From positions 13,887,011-13,951,010 of the forward strand of contig OX422185.1 in the NCBI GenBank assembly GCA_949130485.1: a stretch of DNA of 64,000 nucleotides. The letters are read 5' to 3'. Shown here piece after piece: positions 23,201-34,561 of the stretch. The position numbers and the translations under genes are program-made. Source of the stretch: Agelas oroides (Eukaryota > Porifera > Demospongiae > Agelasida > Agelasidae). Positions within the stretch are counted from its first letter, which is position 1; each line of letters opens with the position of its first letter. The notes under the pieces were generated by a model that did not search any database, was not told where the DNA came from, and saw only the letters and a program-made list of their open reading frames with translations.

Positions 23201-24323
23201 TTCAAACTGATTCTCACTCTCTCAGAGCTGGACTGAACCGCAACCCTGGCTGAGGGGGAGAGAGAGAGAGAGAAGGATTTAACATATCACTTAACAACAC
23301 CAATATTAGAGTTATTAGTCTGAAGTCAAAGAGACAAGCATCGTGTTTTATGTTTGGCTACGCCTCGCGCTTCACGCTCAGCCCCCACTTCCACCCTCAG
23401 TAATTATTCTCAGCCAAGGACATTCCCACTTAGCTGTACATGTGCAGCCCAATGCAGCAATATATCAGTGCAGGAGAGCGTGTATACTAAGTAGCAAAGC
23501 CTAGTGAGATTCAGGGTAAATCCCTGCCTGTTGAGTGCAGTTGAGTGCTGAAGGGAAAGGCAGGAAGGGGTGTAGCTACTAGTTTATGATTGAGTTTTAC
23601 CAAGGGCTGCCAAACACGAAGCTTTTTCTTGAACACAGGGAGCAAGTGGCTTCCAGATTACACATAAGGCTGGAGTAGTACCTTCAAATAACATGGAAAT
23701 TGGCTGAGTCTGTTGGAGCTGTACTTGCATAACAGAAGATCAATGCCATCACAAACCGCTGGTAGGCTAAGGTGTATAGCTGCAGAAAATGGCTTCAAAC
23801 CAGTACAAATTGGTTTCCTAGCAGAGATCAGCTATTTAGTCCAGCCTAGTTACCAGCCACTGGTGAGGCCCACTAATTGCTAAGCAAGGCAGAGAGATGC
23901 TCCCAACACTAGTGGTAGGCTGGTGAGCTTCAACGGTGAGGGCCAAGGTAGCTTGGTGCTTCTGCAGAGTAGCTGGCGTTCCATTGTTGCTGCGGGTGGT
24001 CCACAGTAGACACTATTAACTGTGGACAGCCAACTGGCTTAAATAAACTTAAAATCCACAGCAACAGCAGCAATACCCTTCTCCAAGTTGGCAGTTTACT
24101 GGAGAATGCCAAGGTACATACATGCGTATGCAAGACAAACTAAAATTTTGTCCACTGCTCTCGATTTGATCTTTATTCATCTCTCTGTATACAAGTGTAC
24201 AAAATTTTACACACACATCATGTGTATCATAAACGACAATGTACAGATGAACATGTAATACATGACATAACAGTTCATGACAAAATAACTACTCATTACA
24301 AACTACATATATTTGTTCTGCAG
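20246..24323 (+). other. Gene B intron, mostly featureless
   Basis: About 4.1 kb between the 2A and Death exons. It contains a Penelope-like fragment (21256-21366) and a repeat near 23390-23880 that recurs around 45700-46050 (shared gggtaaatccct and cctgttgagtg). A possible extra 57-bp phase-1/1 exon at 22908-22964 is weak. Otherwise I see nothing. Confidence 0.45.
21256..21366 (+). pseudogene. Penelope-like element fragment
   Basis: Clear relative of 38555-38665 in the full element: both contain aaaacagcttaccc and aaattgaccgagacctca-type sequence (here aaaatcaaccgagacctc). It covers only the region between the reverse transcriptase and the GIY-YIG domain. Dead remnant. Confidence 0.8.
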
Positions 24324-24593
24324 GTGCATCAAAACCAACTACACAGCAGCTGATGAAGGAGCTGTACAACAATGTTGCCAGTGAATGGCATCCCATAGGC
24401 ACGTTCCTAGGAATATCAGATGGAGAACTGAAAACAATTGATGAGCGTGAACGTGATCCCCGGAAATGCCTCATGGCCATGCTGAGTGTGTGGCTGTATC
24501 GAACCAACCCACCAGCTAGCTGGCCTGATATTGCTGAGGCAGTGGAATTTACTGGCAGGCCTGACATTGCTCAGCAGATTAGGAACAAGTACT
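24324..24593 (+). CDS. Gene B Death-domain exon
   Basis: A 270-bp exon (phase 1 to 1) between ttctgcag and TACT|gtaagt. It encodes a complete Death-fold domain: QLMKELYNNVASEWHPIGTF opens the first helices, LGISDGELKTID is the typical helix 2-3 turn, CLMAMLSVWL is the amphipathic helix 4-5 core, and the end reads W-x-DIAEAVE...DIAQQIRNKYC. Domain length (about 85 residues) is normal. Death domains mediate homotypic assembly of signalling platforms such as PIDDosome- or Myddosome-like complexes. The exon joins in frame to the 2A exon upstream and the X-domain exon downstream, placing the domain directly after the 2A cleavage point. Confidence 0.85.
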
Positions 24594-26826
24594 GTAAGTA
24601 ATATCCAAGCTAATATCTAAATGTATGTGCTGAAGCTTCCAGTCAAGATTCTGAGTGAGATGAAGCTTTGATCTGCTTTGTGACTGAACATTGCGAGCAA
24701 TATGACTATCCTCATTCCCAGCCCCATTGGGTCATAAATTTTAGAAGTCACTTTTCCCTATAATATCCCTTCAACATACCACATTACTTGTTCTGTTGGG
24801 ATCTAGCATTCAATAGCGGGGCTGTAGCTGCCAGTCAGGTTAGTCTGGTTTCAACCAGACCATTTTTTCCCTTACTCGTGGCTTGCTTGGCATCGCTAAC
24901 TAGCGCCATTGCTCAGAAGATGCCCACTTGAGGCCCCCACGCACACGGTGCACGTTGGGAGGTGACTGTTGAAACTTGCGAGCTAACTGCGAACAGTGCA
25001 AAGGAATCCGTTCCAAGTTGTCCTCTCAGCAATTTTCTGTTCTTCCAAGCGATTAGTCTTGCAAGCCTCATATGCGAAAGGTGTGGCTTGTGAGATTAGC
25101 AAATAATCAGAAAGTCAAAACCAGTGCTATACAGTGCAATGGGCAGAAAAAATAGATATTCATGCATGTCAAACTCTGTCTCTGGCTTCCGAAAAGCATC
25201 GTTTTGGCCTGAAAATCAGAAGCAATCTCATAGCCTCAAATGGCTGCAGCCCTGAATAGTCAGGTAAGTACAGGTACAGCAGCACTGGTATGGCTGGTGC
25301 AGAATAAGTGCCTTGTCTGCCAGGAATGGAGCACATACAAGGTGAGAGAAGCATTTTCTAAAGCTTCCTTTTGTGAGTTCAGTTCTTACAAGATCAGTTT
25401 CTAGCAGATTATCAACTTGTAACAAGATCAACTCTCGTAAGATGAACTTGCCATGAGATCAAGTCTCACAAGATCAACTTGCCATGAGATCAAGTCTCAC
25501 AAGATCAACTTGCCATGAGATCAACTCACAAGATCAACTTGCCATGAGATCAAGTCTCACAAGATCAACTTGCCATGAGATCAAGTCTCACAAGATCAAC
25601 TTGCCATGAGATCAACTCATAAGATGAACTTGCCATGAGATCAAGTCTCACAAGATCAACTTGCCATGAGATCCACTCACAAGATCAACTTGCCATGAGA
25701 TCAAGTCTCACAAGATCAACTTGCCATGAGATCCACTCACAAGATCAACTTGCCATGAGATCCACTCACAAGATCAACTTGCGAGGAAATCAATTTTTAG
25801 ATGAACTTGCCATGAGATAAACTAAACTTTCTTGTGTAAAAAAGGTTATTCGAACACTCATTTTTTTCGATCTTATTCAGCTACAACAACCAGTACAAAC
25901 GCACCATACCATCATACATATGTACCTCAAATCTCAATTGCTCAAATATACCTCAAATCTCAACTGCTGTCACAATTCGTCCTATAAAAGTTATACATAT
26001 AACAGTTAATGATGCTTATAGTCTGCCGAGTGTCTGCAGCATTTAGTGCAACCATGGCACAGTTCATTAAACCACACAAGGGAGGCAATGCTGCATGAAG
26101 GACACAAATATTTTGAACAATTTAAGGAGGGAGAACACAGCCTTATAGATGCCATAAAATATCAAACTGGACTTTATATGTTAAATACAATTGCATATGT
26201 AGGTTTATTCATGACCATTTTTAACATTAAAATAAAAGAAATTGAGCTGATCTCATGAGAGTTGACCTTGTGAGAGTTGATGTGAGAATTGATCTCGAAA
26301 CACAGTCATTTTTAAGCCTGTTTCTGTTTGGAAAGGAGAGAATGCACAGCACTGATCAAGGGCTTTTTACAGGGGGGGGGGATAATTAGGATATTTCCCA
26401 CTTTGTCAACACTGAAATAAAAGAATTTACCAAGTGGAAATTCACTGAAGTGGGAAGTTGACTTTGAAGTGAAATTAACAAGGTGGGAATTGAAAAGTGG
26501 AAAGATACTGTGTGATGCTCTGATTGTGTTAAAAGAAATATGTATACTGTGTATGTATCTGTGTAGCTGCAAGGCTACACTCACTGGATGCAGGAATTCT
26601 ACTGTCCTAGCTCGTGCTACTGTTTCAATTTTAACTTGCACCATGTGCATGATATGGGGTTGGTTGTATTTATTGCATGTGCATATAAACACTGGTTAAT
26701 GTGAATGTGGGTGTATGTAAAGCAGAAACCTATCTAGTTTCAATCTATAGCACCATGCACTCCAATTTCATAGGTGAGGTGAAGCACTCTACTACTAACA
26801 GTGAAATTTCATGCTATACTATACAG
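24594..26826 (+). other. Gene B intron with tandem-repeat array
   Basis: Holds the 29-31-bp array at 25430-25820. Short related sequence in the opposite sense (gatctcatgagagttgacct) lies near 26250-26300, so the array may be the centre of a decayed inverted-repeat element. No additional exon recognised. Confidence 0.5.
25430..25820. repeat. 29-31-bp minisatellite, about 12 copies
   Basis: Units of aagatcaacttgccatgaga followed by tcaagtctcac or the shorter tccactcac. Long and short variants alternate irregularly. The frame at 25635-25820 is a repeat artefact. Confidence 0.9.
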
Positions 26827-27740
26827 GTGCTCGGGCACAAGATGCTGATGAGGAGGTTCAACATCCCCAGCCAGACAAGTACAGAAGCACTACCAGTCGT
26901 TCTACAAGTGAAAAGCCACCATTTGGCTGTGGGTGTGGCAAATGCACATTTTTCAGCTTTCTAGAGAGGGGTTGTCCCAAACCTATCCACACAGCAAGTT
27001 CTTTCCCCTACCTTGACTTGAGTGGACTCACTCATGAGCAACAACAGGAACTGAGAGGAAGGCTCTGCTTTGAGTCTCAGGAGATCATGATGCAATTCCA
27101 AAAGCTTGTGTCAGCAACAATACTGTCCTTTGAGCGACAACAAATACCGTTACATAAATTAAGGTCACATGTAATGACTCTGGGAGCATTTACTCCAGTG
27201 CATGAAGGACCACAAAAGCCAGCTTTAGACAATCACTTCAAAGACCTACAAGCTGCGAATACAGCATCGGAGATTTTCTGGGTTCTTAGAGACAACATTT
27301 CATTTTTTAACTATCAGATTCTTGAGCACATTATCATAGTTGTTGGCACAGAGGAAGACAATGTAAATTTACAAAGGTACAAGGAACAATTTGAACAGTA
27401 TGCAAAACGAAGAATGTATGAATGCATGCCACAGTTTGGACCTGCATGTGAAACTGGCTATGCTGATGTCTTTGTGAAAGTGGACTCACAGTATGAGATG
27501 TACACTGTGACAGAAGTTGAAAGATTACGTAAACAATTAAGCAAAATCTTCCATATTTCATCTCAAGGTGTTCTTCATCTCTGTCGGGTTGAGAAGGGCT
27601 GCTTTCAGCTCACATTCCAGGTGCCCTTATTTGTGCAGCAGGCAATATTTCCACTCTCCAGCAAACAAGAAAGGGAACTGGCAGAAAAAGGAGTGATCAG
27701 GCTCGTGTGTGACGAATACCAGTTCATTCGGAAGGTGTAG
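26827..27740 (+). CDS. Gene B exon: conserved domain of unknown function (X)
   Basis: A single long exon after ctatacag, in frame with the Death exon, coding for about 303 residues. It begins with an acidic linker, then a cysteine cluster (CGCGKCTFFSFLERGCPKP), then mostly predicted helices. Recognisable blocks are PYLDLSGLTHEQQQELRGRL, SFFNYQILEHIIIVVGTEED, YKEQFEQYAKRRMYECMP and, near the end, IFPLSSKQERELAEKGVIRL. I have the impression that this module recurs in uncharacterised invertebrate immune-type proteins next to Death, RING or NACHT domains, but I know no formal name. The frame ends in TAG at 27738-27740. Six bases earlier AAG|gtgtag offers a weak phase-0 donor to the next exon, so the exon may be terminal (short Death-X protein) or internal. 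Confidence 0.8.
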
Positions 27741-27886
27741 ATCTGTTGTAGTAGTCACTTTAGTTTTATAGTGTAGTCTTCCAAAAATACATCCATAGGT
27801 GTAGGAACATTTGTTGATGGGGAGGCACATGACAGGGGGTGGTGTGGGCAAAGCAAGCTGTATGTATAAAAGTGCAGAAGGGTGCA

Positions 27887-27922
<36 letters not shown>

Positions 27923-28779
27923 CCTCCCCCAAGGAAAATGATGCACAGAAATCACTTCTGAGGCTAATCTTGGACCAAAATTCTTTTTCTTCAGTCTTGT
28001 AGTTTTTGCAAGCAAAATTCCAACTGGATACACTAACTGATTGCAGGTTCCCCACAATGTAGTGCACAGCAGCTATAAGATCAAGGTCATGCCCCTCTAG
28101 AAGAGGCTTGCGATTTGGAACTTGCACCCTTTTTTGCCAAGCGGGAATCTAATTTTCTACATGAGCACATACAGTACTGATAATCGCAGATGCTGTTACA
28201 AGTTACTACATAAGGTAAATCACTGCTTATACCTATCACAGCCAGTTTTCTTCATCATAGAGAAGGAATGGCCATTGAGTGAACTGCGGATTCCATTGCT
28301 TGTAGGTGTCAATGAATCTAGGTAAGCTTAGTTTTCCTTTACTTCCTTAACTGATGGATACCAGACTTTCTTACTAGCAGACTAGTGGACAAGGCTAAAG
28401 CTTATGATAGCCTGGCACACCAAGGGCATGCCACACAGCTGAAAAATTAGGGGGGGGGGGATGTACCCCCAGTGCCCCCTGGTTCCTATGCCTATGAAGC
28501 CCAGCCCATAATTTTTTTTTTACAGCCGTGTATTGTATAAGAAAGTTAATGATTGAATCATAACTGTGCATGGGTAGTGACTAAGTACAGGTGTATGTAC
28601 TTGTGGTATTGTGTGTTGCTGTTTGACTACTTACACATTTAAGTGTAGCTTCACTTCATATGGCTAGCTTGCCTGTTTTTAAGGAAGGTAAGTTTCATCC
28701 CACCGGTACAATACAGGTGGTTGTATTTTCATAACACTGGCAAAAATCCACAATGATTACAAAGTGGTGTCTTATTCAG
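27741..28779 (+). other. Gene B: 3' UTR of short form or intron; poly-C tract
   Basis: Contains a C-run of about 30 at 27889-27919 that creates artefactual Pro/Gly frames on both strands. A candidate exon at about 28245-28321 (PVFFIIEKEWPLSELR) has good borders but ends in phase 2, which fits no following exon. Confidence 0.45.
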
Positions 28780-28828
28780 GAACATGAACATTTGGATGAT
28801 AGAAGTTCAAAAGAAGAAATAAGTCATG
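28780..28828 (+). CDS. Gene B short acidic linker exon (phase 0 to 1)
   Basis: A 49-bp exon between cttattcag and CATG|gtaaga coding EHEHLDDRSSKEEISH. Only phase 0 is free of stops, matching the donor at 27735 on one side and the phase-1 exon at 29217 on the other. Charged, probably flexible linker. Confidence 0.45.
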
Positions 28829-29216
28829 GTAAGAGGTAGTGTAAGTTACACCATGCAGAGTGAGTGCTAGATTTATTAGTGACCGGACCTGCATCCTATA
28901 CATGTAGTTTTTGCAAGGTTATGCATACTTGTAAATGAATGTTCCATACAGCATTGATTAAATTTTATACTGTAACCATAGATACAAGGCATATAAATGA
29001 GCTCATTTAGAGGAGATTGCCTCACAACATGGCTGGTTTTCCACTAGACAATAGCAAGGCTTTTTCTTAGACCAGGATTCTCCATCCCTACATTTTAGAT
29101 TGAACAACTCGAATTCCTAATTCTGCTTCAAGAAAGCCTACACTGCAACTGTATTTAGCACAGCATCCATCATAGAAACTGTTGGTTTTCATAACAACTG
29201 TTACTTGTCCTTTTAG

Positions 29217-29308
29217 TCTCTGCAGCTGCTTCTATTAATCAAGAACTGTGTAAAGCTGCTGATTTTACAGAGCGTGTCTACGATGAAGTAACTGAAGAAA
29301 GCACTTTG
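29217..29308 (+). CDS. Gene B linker exon (phase 1 to 0)
   Basis: A 92-bp exon between tccttttag and TTG|gtaagt. The only open phase is 1, giving SAAASINQELCKAADFTERV and then YDEVTEESTL. It connects in frame to the RING exon. The end is acidic; no domain is assigned. Confidence 0.6.
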
Positions 29309-29528
29309 GTAAGTTTTTTTTGGCTTCTTTGAAACATTTTCAGCGTATTTTTTAGTATGTCCAGTTGTTTATTACACTCAATGTGGGGATGATGTAGCCT
29401 AATTCACTGGCCTGAGTAACTTTTCATTTATTTAGCCCTGGGAATGAGAATGAGGTTAGCAACAACCTGCAAACATGTAGTTTGTACAAACATCAAATCA
29501 AAAAGCAATTCTTCTATCTAATATACAG

Positions 29529-29964
29529 GAGCAAGAACTTGCTCTACAGAAAGACATTTCACCCTTTAAGGCAGATATAGAACCTGAGGGAGGAACAAAC
29601 CCTACTGACAGTCCAGATGAGGGTGATTGGAAGGAAATATCTGGAGGCTATGACTGCAAATTTGTGGAACCACCTCAGAGCGTCTTTCAAACAGACTGTC
29701 CAGTATGCTGCCTAATTCTTCGGAACCCATATCAAGCAACATGCTGTGGAACTAGCTTCTGTCACACATGTAGTCAGCGAATCAATGCTGGAAACAATCA
29801 CTGTCCCACATGCAGAAAGGACAACTTTGAAGTCTTTCCAAATAAGGGCTTAAAACGTTCCATCTATCAACTCCGTATTTTTTGCACACACAGAAAAGAT
29901 GGCTGTACATGGGAGGGGGAACTGGGGGAGTTAGAGAATCACTTGAATAAAATCATCCACACTG
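29529..29964 (+). CDS. Gene B exon: RING finger plus TRAF-type zinc finger
   Basis: A 436-bp exon (phase 0 to 1) between atatacag and ACTG|gtaagt. About 50 acidic residues precede GGYDCKFVEPPQSVF, then a C3HC4-type RING: C-P-V-C...CCG-x-SFCHTCSQRI...HCPTC. The first half of a TRAF-type zinc finger follows (IFCTHRKDGCTWEGELGELE, then NHLNKIIHTG). RING proteins of this kind act as E3 ubiquitin ligases in TRAF-like signalling; the spacing of the zinc ligands is intact. Only one TRAF finger is complete here, and no MATH domain is visible nearby. The exon joins forward to the small linker exons in phase 1. Confidence 0.85.
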
Positions 29965-31124
29965 GTAAGTTCTTTCATTGTGAATGTGACAGAGCTCAGT
30001 GCATGAATGGCATTTTGTCCCAGTAGGAAACAGTTGCATAGGAGGATGATAAACCTTGAATTTTTTTATCGCACACCTAGTCTGGACTGTTTCTTCATTT
30101 ATGATGTACGCATCATGACTTTGCTGTTAGCCCAAATGTATCCTGCCCAACTGATAGGCAGTTTGGCAACAACATGCAAGTAACGGACATTGCAATAAAA
30201 TCAACTGACCACCTTCTGTTGCATGCACTATACTGCAAGATCTCAGTCTCAGTTTCCATCCTCATATTAATTTCAGGCATTAAGGACACACAGTTCAGAC
30301 TAGGTCATAGCAATGCTTCATATGCACTTTACCGAACAAGTGGAATGCACTTTGACTGTGATTGCAACTAGACTGTATGCAGTATGTAGTGACTTGTTGT
30401 GGACATTCACCCCAATCCAAGTGGTGTATGATTAGCCTCACACCCAGGCCACATGGAAGGAGGAAAAGTGGCCTGGTATCCACTATTTACAAACGCACGA
30501 AATTTTCCATGATTTTATGGGGTATCATATACCATTGTCAATAAACCATTAACTATCTTGCTTGCGTTAACCTCCACAAGGCAGTCGTTTTCTCCCCTTC
30601 TGAAGATGCTTGCCACTAACCACGCTTTGTAGAAATGATGACAAGAAAGCATTCAACTCTTCACTTTCAGCATTCGTCCATTGCAGCAAAACACTATAGC
30701 ATGTGAATGATGCAATCTTGACCTTTGAAGTTTACTGATTCCTTCAAACAAGACAGTGCAGACTGTTACCATTGAAGCAATCATGTGTCATAGGGAGCAT
30801 GAACCTGCACTGTGGCCTTCCAGCAGATAAACCAACATTGGATGTAATTTATTGAAACAGAGTAGTATGCAAGTTACAAAGAGAACTTCACACATGCATG
30901 AACAGTGGATACCAGGCAACTTTTCCTCTATGTGGCATGGGTACAAGGCTAAATTCATCTCCAAAGTGAAGTCTAGCCCATCAAACATGTGCCTTTTACA
31001 CCTGAGGCAAGATGCTCTAGTATGGTCTGGGCAAGGTATGCTACCAGCTTGGCTTACAGCATGCATAAGGGAAGTATGGCTGTGTATTTGTCTTGCCATC
31101 AACGACTCTTTCTTTCCACTCTAG
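29965..31124 (+). other. Gene B intron, nothing recognised
   Basis: About 1.2 kb without repeats or exons I can support. Confidence 0.4.
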
Positions 31125-31181
31125 CTGCAGGTAGTTCTGCTGATATTAGTAATGTCTCAGAAGTTGATTCTTCTCCACTAG
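31125..31181 (+). CDS. Gene B linker exon L1 (57 bp, phase 1 to 1)
   Basis: Between ccactctag and CTAG|gtaagt; encodes AAGSSADISNVSEVDSSPL. It is a diverged relative of the two 57-bp exons at 32344 and 32460 (same length, phase and residue pattern SSAD-x-S/T...S-x-VDS-S/T-PL). Ser/Asp-rich spacer between RING and NACHT. Confidence 0.65.
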   Translation: MQVVLLILVMSQKLILLH

Positions 31182-31347
31182 GTAAGTACAACTATGTGGA
31201 AGCCTCTACTTCTCATCTCATGTTATAAGTAGCAACAGGAACCTTGGTAAAGAGAAACAAAGCCTAAAGTTGACCATGGGTAACAAGACACTGTAAAATA
31301 AAAAAACTGAGTAAGGTTTTTGTAGTGTGCTAATCATAGGGCCCTAG

Positions 31348-31488
31348 TAGCCTCATTTCCAGGCTTCCCCCATTCTTGTTCGGTTTGCGTTCAGTATAAT
31401 ACACGGAATGTGTATTATGCAAACTAAAGAACAAAAAAAAAATACAAAAAAACGGGGGAGCCCTGGGAATGAGGCTAGGGCCCTAGCA
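31348..31488. mobile_element. Mutator-like MITE, palindromic, 9-bp TSD
   Basis: Ends TAGCCTCATTTCCAGGCTTC and GAGCCCTGGGAATGAGGCTA are inverted copies, flanked directly by GGGCCCTAG on both sides. The interior is itself a loose inverted repeat around aatacacggaatgtgtatta. Confidence 0.8.
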
Positions 31489-32343
31489 TTTCTGACCCAA
31501 CTGCAGCATTTCCTTTATTGATAATTTTATTCTTGGCAAGACACCGAAAGCAGGGAATGGAAAATGGAATGGGAGCAGCATATAACGAAAGATTTGCACA
31601 ATTTAAGGTTACGATGAACAACCTGTCTTAACTCAGAATTCAATAAATGTGCTTGAATGTCAGAGTTATAACTCTAGAGTGCTTGCAGGTATTTTAGCAC
31701 TTCAAAAGCCTATGGAGATACCAAAGACCAGGCTATATATAATGCTATTTTGGTCATAATAGCTCTAGCAGCTAATAATCCACATCATCCAGAACAAAGC
31801 CTTCACATAAGCTCTTTTGCGTCAAATATCTGCTTACTGACGGCCCTCAAACTCACCGTTTTCAGTTACTAGTCGCCTAGCACAAGTATCTAGGTGGAGT
31901 CGATGGCGATTTTCAAGCAGCGCTCGAAATGTGGGCACTACATAAAATTTTGAGTAGCATTCTTCGTAAACCACGACTGACAAAGCCATTCTTGGACGGT
32001 TTGTCTAGAAATTTTTGTCAAAACTTGACAAGTCGACCTCGAAAATTTAGTACGGAAGGCCATAGAGCTGTTATCTTCTGCAGAAAATAGTAGTTCCCTA
32101 AAATTGACATAAAGTTAGTAATGGTAGGAATGTATTCGGACTTGTGGGTACACATCATGAATATAATTATAAATAAGCGCACGCACAGCTTGTTCATCAT
32201 AACCTTAAGCATGTGTGTAAACTGTTATATTGGAATCTTTTGCTGTTGTTTACAAAGTATTCAATCACACTTGAACTGAGTTATAAGTGCCATGAGTACC
32301 ATCACCTTGAAGTCTACAAGTAAAAATGTTTCTTCTCTTCTAG
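31489..32343 (+). other. Gene B intron, nothing recognised
   Basis: No repeat family or exon I can support before the duplicated linker exons. Confidence 0.4.
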
Positions 32344-32400
32344 TTGCACAAAGTTCTGCAGATGTTACTGATGGCTCAAAAGTTGATTCCACTCCACTAG
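32344..32400 (+). CDS. Gene B linker exon L2 (57 bp)
   Basis: Between tcttctag and CTAG|gtatgt; encodes VAQSSADVTDGSKVDSTPL in phase 1 to 1. Almost identical to the next exon. Confidence 0.65.
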   Translation: MHKVLQMLLMAQKLIPLH

Positions 32401-32459
32401 GTATGTGTTAGTACCATCACCTTGAAGTGTAGTAGTAAAAAATGTTTCTTCTCTTCTAG

Positions 32460-32516
32460 TTGCACAAAGTTCTGCAGATGTTACTGATGGCTCAAAAGTC
32501 GATTCCACTCCACTAG
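32460..32516 (+). CDS. Gene B linker exon L3 (57 bp), recent copy of L2
   Basis: Differs from L2 by one synonymous base (GTC for GTT). The intron between them is only 59 bp (32401-32459), and its end matches the end of the intron before L2. The duplicated unit is therefore 116 bp including the flanking intron. Phase 1 to 1, so any copy number keeps the frame. Confidence 0.65.
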   Translation: MHKVLQMLLMAQKSIPLH

Positions 32517-34027
32517 GTATGTGTTGCCTATACAACTAGTGGTCTCTAGCTACTTCCTACTTCATGCCAGTTATAAGTATACAAATAATTTATAAGGAAG
32601 TAGAGATGGCATGCACAAAGCTCCATCTGTACATCTGTTTCACACCAGCATGCAGTGTAGAGCAAAAAAGACATAGGGATGGGACTTTGTATACTACATT
32701 CACTTTTATCTCATCCCTAGTTTGTTTGCATAGTCCTAGGCATGGCATCTCTTTTTCTCTATATATTTATAAGTGTACCTAATTCTTGTTTCTGCACTTT
32801 TTTGATAAACTCTTTGTAGTCACACTCCAGAACAGTTTTGTTCATGGCTCCAGCGAATATATCTACCTTTTTCCCAGAATTTGATTCCCAGGATTTCTTA
32901 CATGCATTTGGGAGTATAACTTACACTCTCTGCAAGAAATTAGAAGTTTAAGTACTGTGCATAATATAGCAGTTGTCTCACGTCTGGTGTTTGTACATTT
33001 CTGGAGATACATCTGCTTTTCCAGATTCCTTTAAGGAAATGGTTTAGACATTTTGGATAGGTGACTTTGGAAGAATTTTGTAATATCTCCAGAACTACTC
33101 AACCTATAAACACCAGACTCGTATTAGCATGTTGCTAATGACCTGTGAACGATACTAATACCACAAGGACTGTAACCTGTGTAGTGACGACACAGCAAAA
33201 AAGCAAAATACCACTACTTTCTCTGTAGTGGATTATTGATCTATAACCCTGGTCAATGTCCAGCAGCATTCCAAAATGCTCAAAGCAGCTCTGCAACCAT
33301 AATAGTTGAGGGATGGAGGGCATTGCATTGATGCAAAAATGTCTCAAAACACATTTTTGGGGAAGGCACAGACATTGCTGTCGGAAATTAAAATGAATTA
33401 ATCTGATTATCAATTTATTCGGATGGGTCACTTTCTTCTAGTGCGAACAGGAAACAATGTGTGGTGGAAATTTTTGGTCCGCTGAAGTTTGCACACCTAC
33501 AGTCTGGTAGAATTGCCTTGTCTTTGCGACTTTTCATTTGTGCGTAGGAGTGTCTGAATTTAGCTGATGTCCGAAGCTCACACATTTATTCTAATTGAGT
33601 TTCTTTTTTTCTCTGGCTAAGCTTCCAAGGCTTTGAGTCTGATCTAGTCACCTTCCTTCTAGGTCACTTTCCAGTCTTAGTGCCCGAGTACAATAGTAGA
33701 AAATTAGTATGCATGTGCTGTATAGCAGGAAATTATTGTGGGTACAAATTTTCATGACTCTCCACATCAAAGGTGAAGTTTTGTGATCCATGAGAAGGGG
33801 TCAGGACTTTTGACTAAATTCCCTACACTTTACATGGTATCCACAATAAAAAGACATCATGCGCTCTTGACATATGTGAGCATATACACAGATCTCACAA
33901 GAGGATGAATAATATAGACACCTCCCATATTACATTAGGAAAAGATTCTGCTTACTTGACTTCTAGACCTGTAGCTAATACTCATAATTTAACAGTGAAC
34001 CAGTTGGTTGGGATGTTCAATTTCCTG

Positions 34028-34170
34028 ACAGATAGCATATACATTTTGTAAAATCAGCTATTTATCCACAAACAATGGGCATCCCTACGGGTACTGATTG
34101 TGCTCCATTAGTTGCAGATCTATTTATGAATTTGAACTTACACTCAATAATTATCCCTGATTTTCAAGTG
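34028..34170 (+). pseudogene. Reverse-transcriptase remnant, Penelope-like (second family)
   Basis: The reading TMGIPTGTDCAPLVADLFMN (34072-34131) is the conserved RT block that in intact Penelope-like elements reads G-x-P-M/T-GT-x-x-APx-x-A-DL. Upstream residues DSIYIL are followed by a stop, and a frameshift lies just before the motif. It is a different lineage from the element at 36-39 kb, whose matching block is GTARGTKMAPAYAN. Confidence 0.7.
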
Positions 34171-34176
34171 AGCAAA

Positions 34177-34561
34177 GTAACCACACCCCAAGATGCTCAT
34201 AGGAGGTTACTGCTACAGGTTTACCTTGGCTGGAACACTTGAGAGTTCAGTGCTATGTGTAGGTAAAATGTTTGTTAGCAGGCTTTAGGAAAACAAGGTT
34301 CACTGCTACTTGTAGCAATGATTTTATACATTGGTATATTGAATGTGTGATGTCACATAAATCACTTTGGGAGTCGCTGTGAGGGGTGATGGTGGTGTAG
34401 CTGGTGAAGGAAGAGTTGTTGGTGTACCAATGTTTCCTTCATGGGGTAAGTGCATCACTCCATTAACGAATATCAACTCAGATTGGATGTCCAACGCTTC
34501 CTCTGGCCTGCATATTACTTTATATTATGCGGGTCCTTTAAGTTGCATCTTGGGGTGTAAC
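34177..34561. mobile_element. MITE with CACCCCAAGATGC ends, copy 1
   Basis: Left end gtaaccacaccccaagatgc and right end gcatcttggggtgtaa are inverted copies. Internal sequence (gtgatggtggtgtagctggt and later tatcaactcagattggatgt) is shared with 58436-59040. Confidence 0.75.

Noticed and set aside
27627-28127. Minus-strand 166-codon frame with a glycine run
   Set aside because: Read across a poly-C tract; overlaps the end of the X-domain exon in antisense; no domain.
28245-28321. Exon-like segment reading PVFFIIEKEWPLSELR
   Set aside because: Good acceptor and donor, but it ends in phase 2 and no following exon is open in that phase. It could be an alternative exon; not included.
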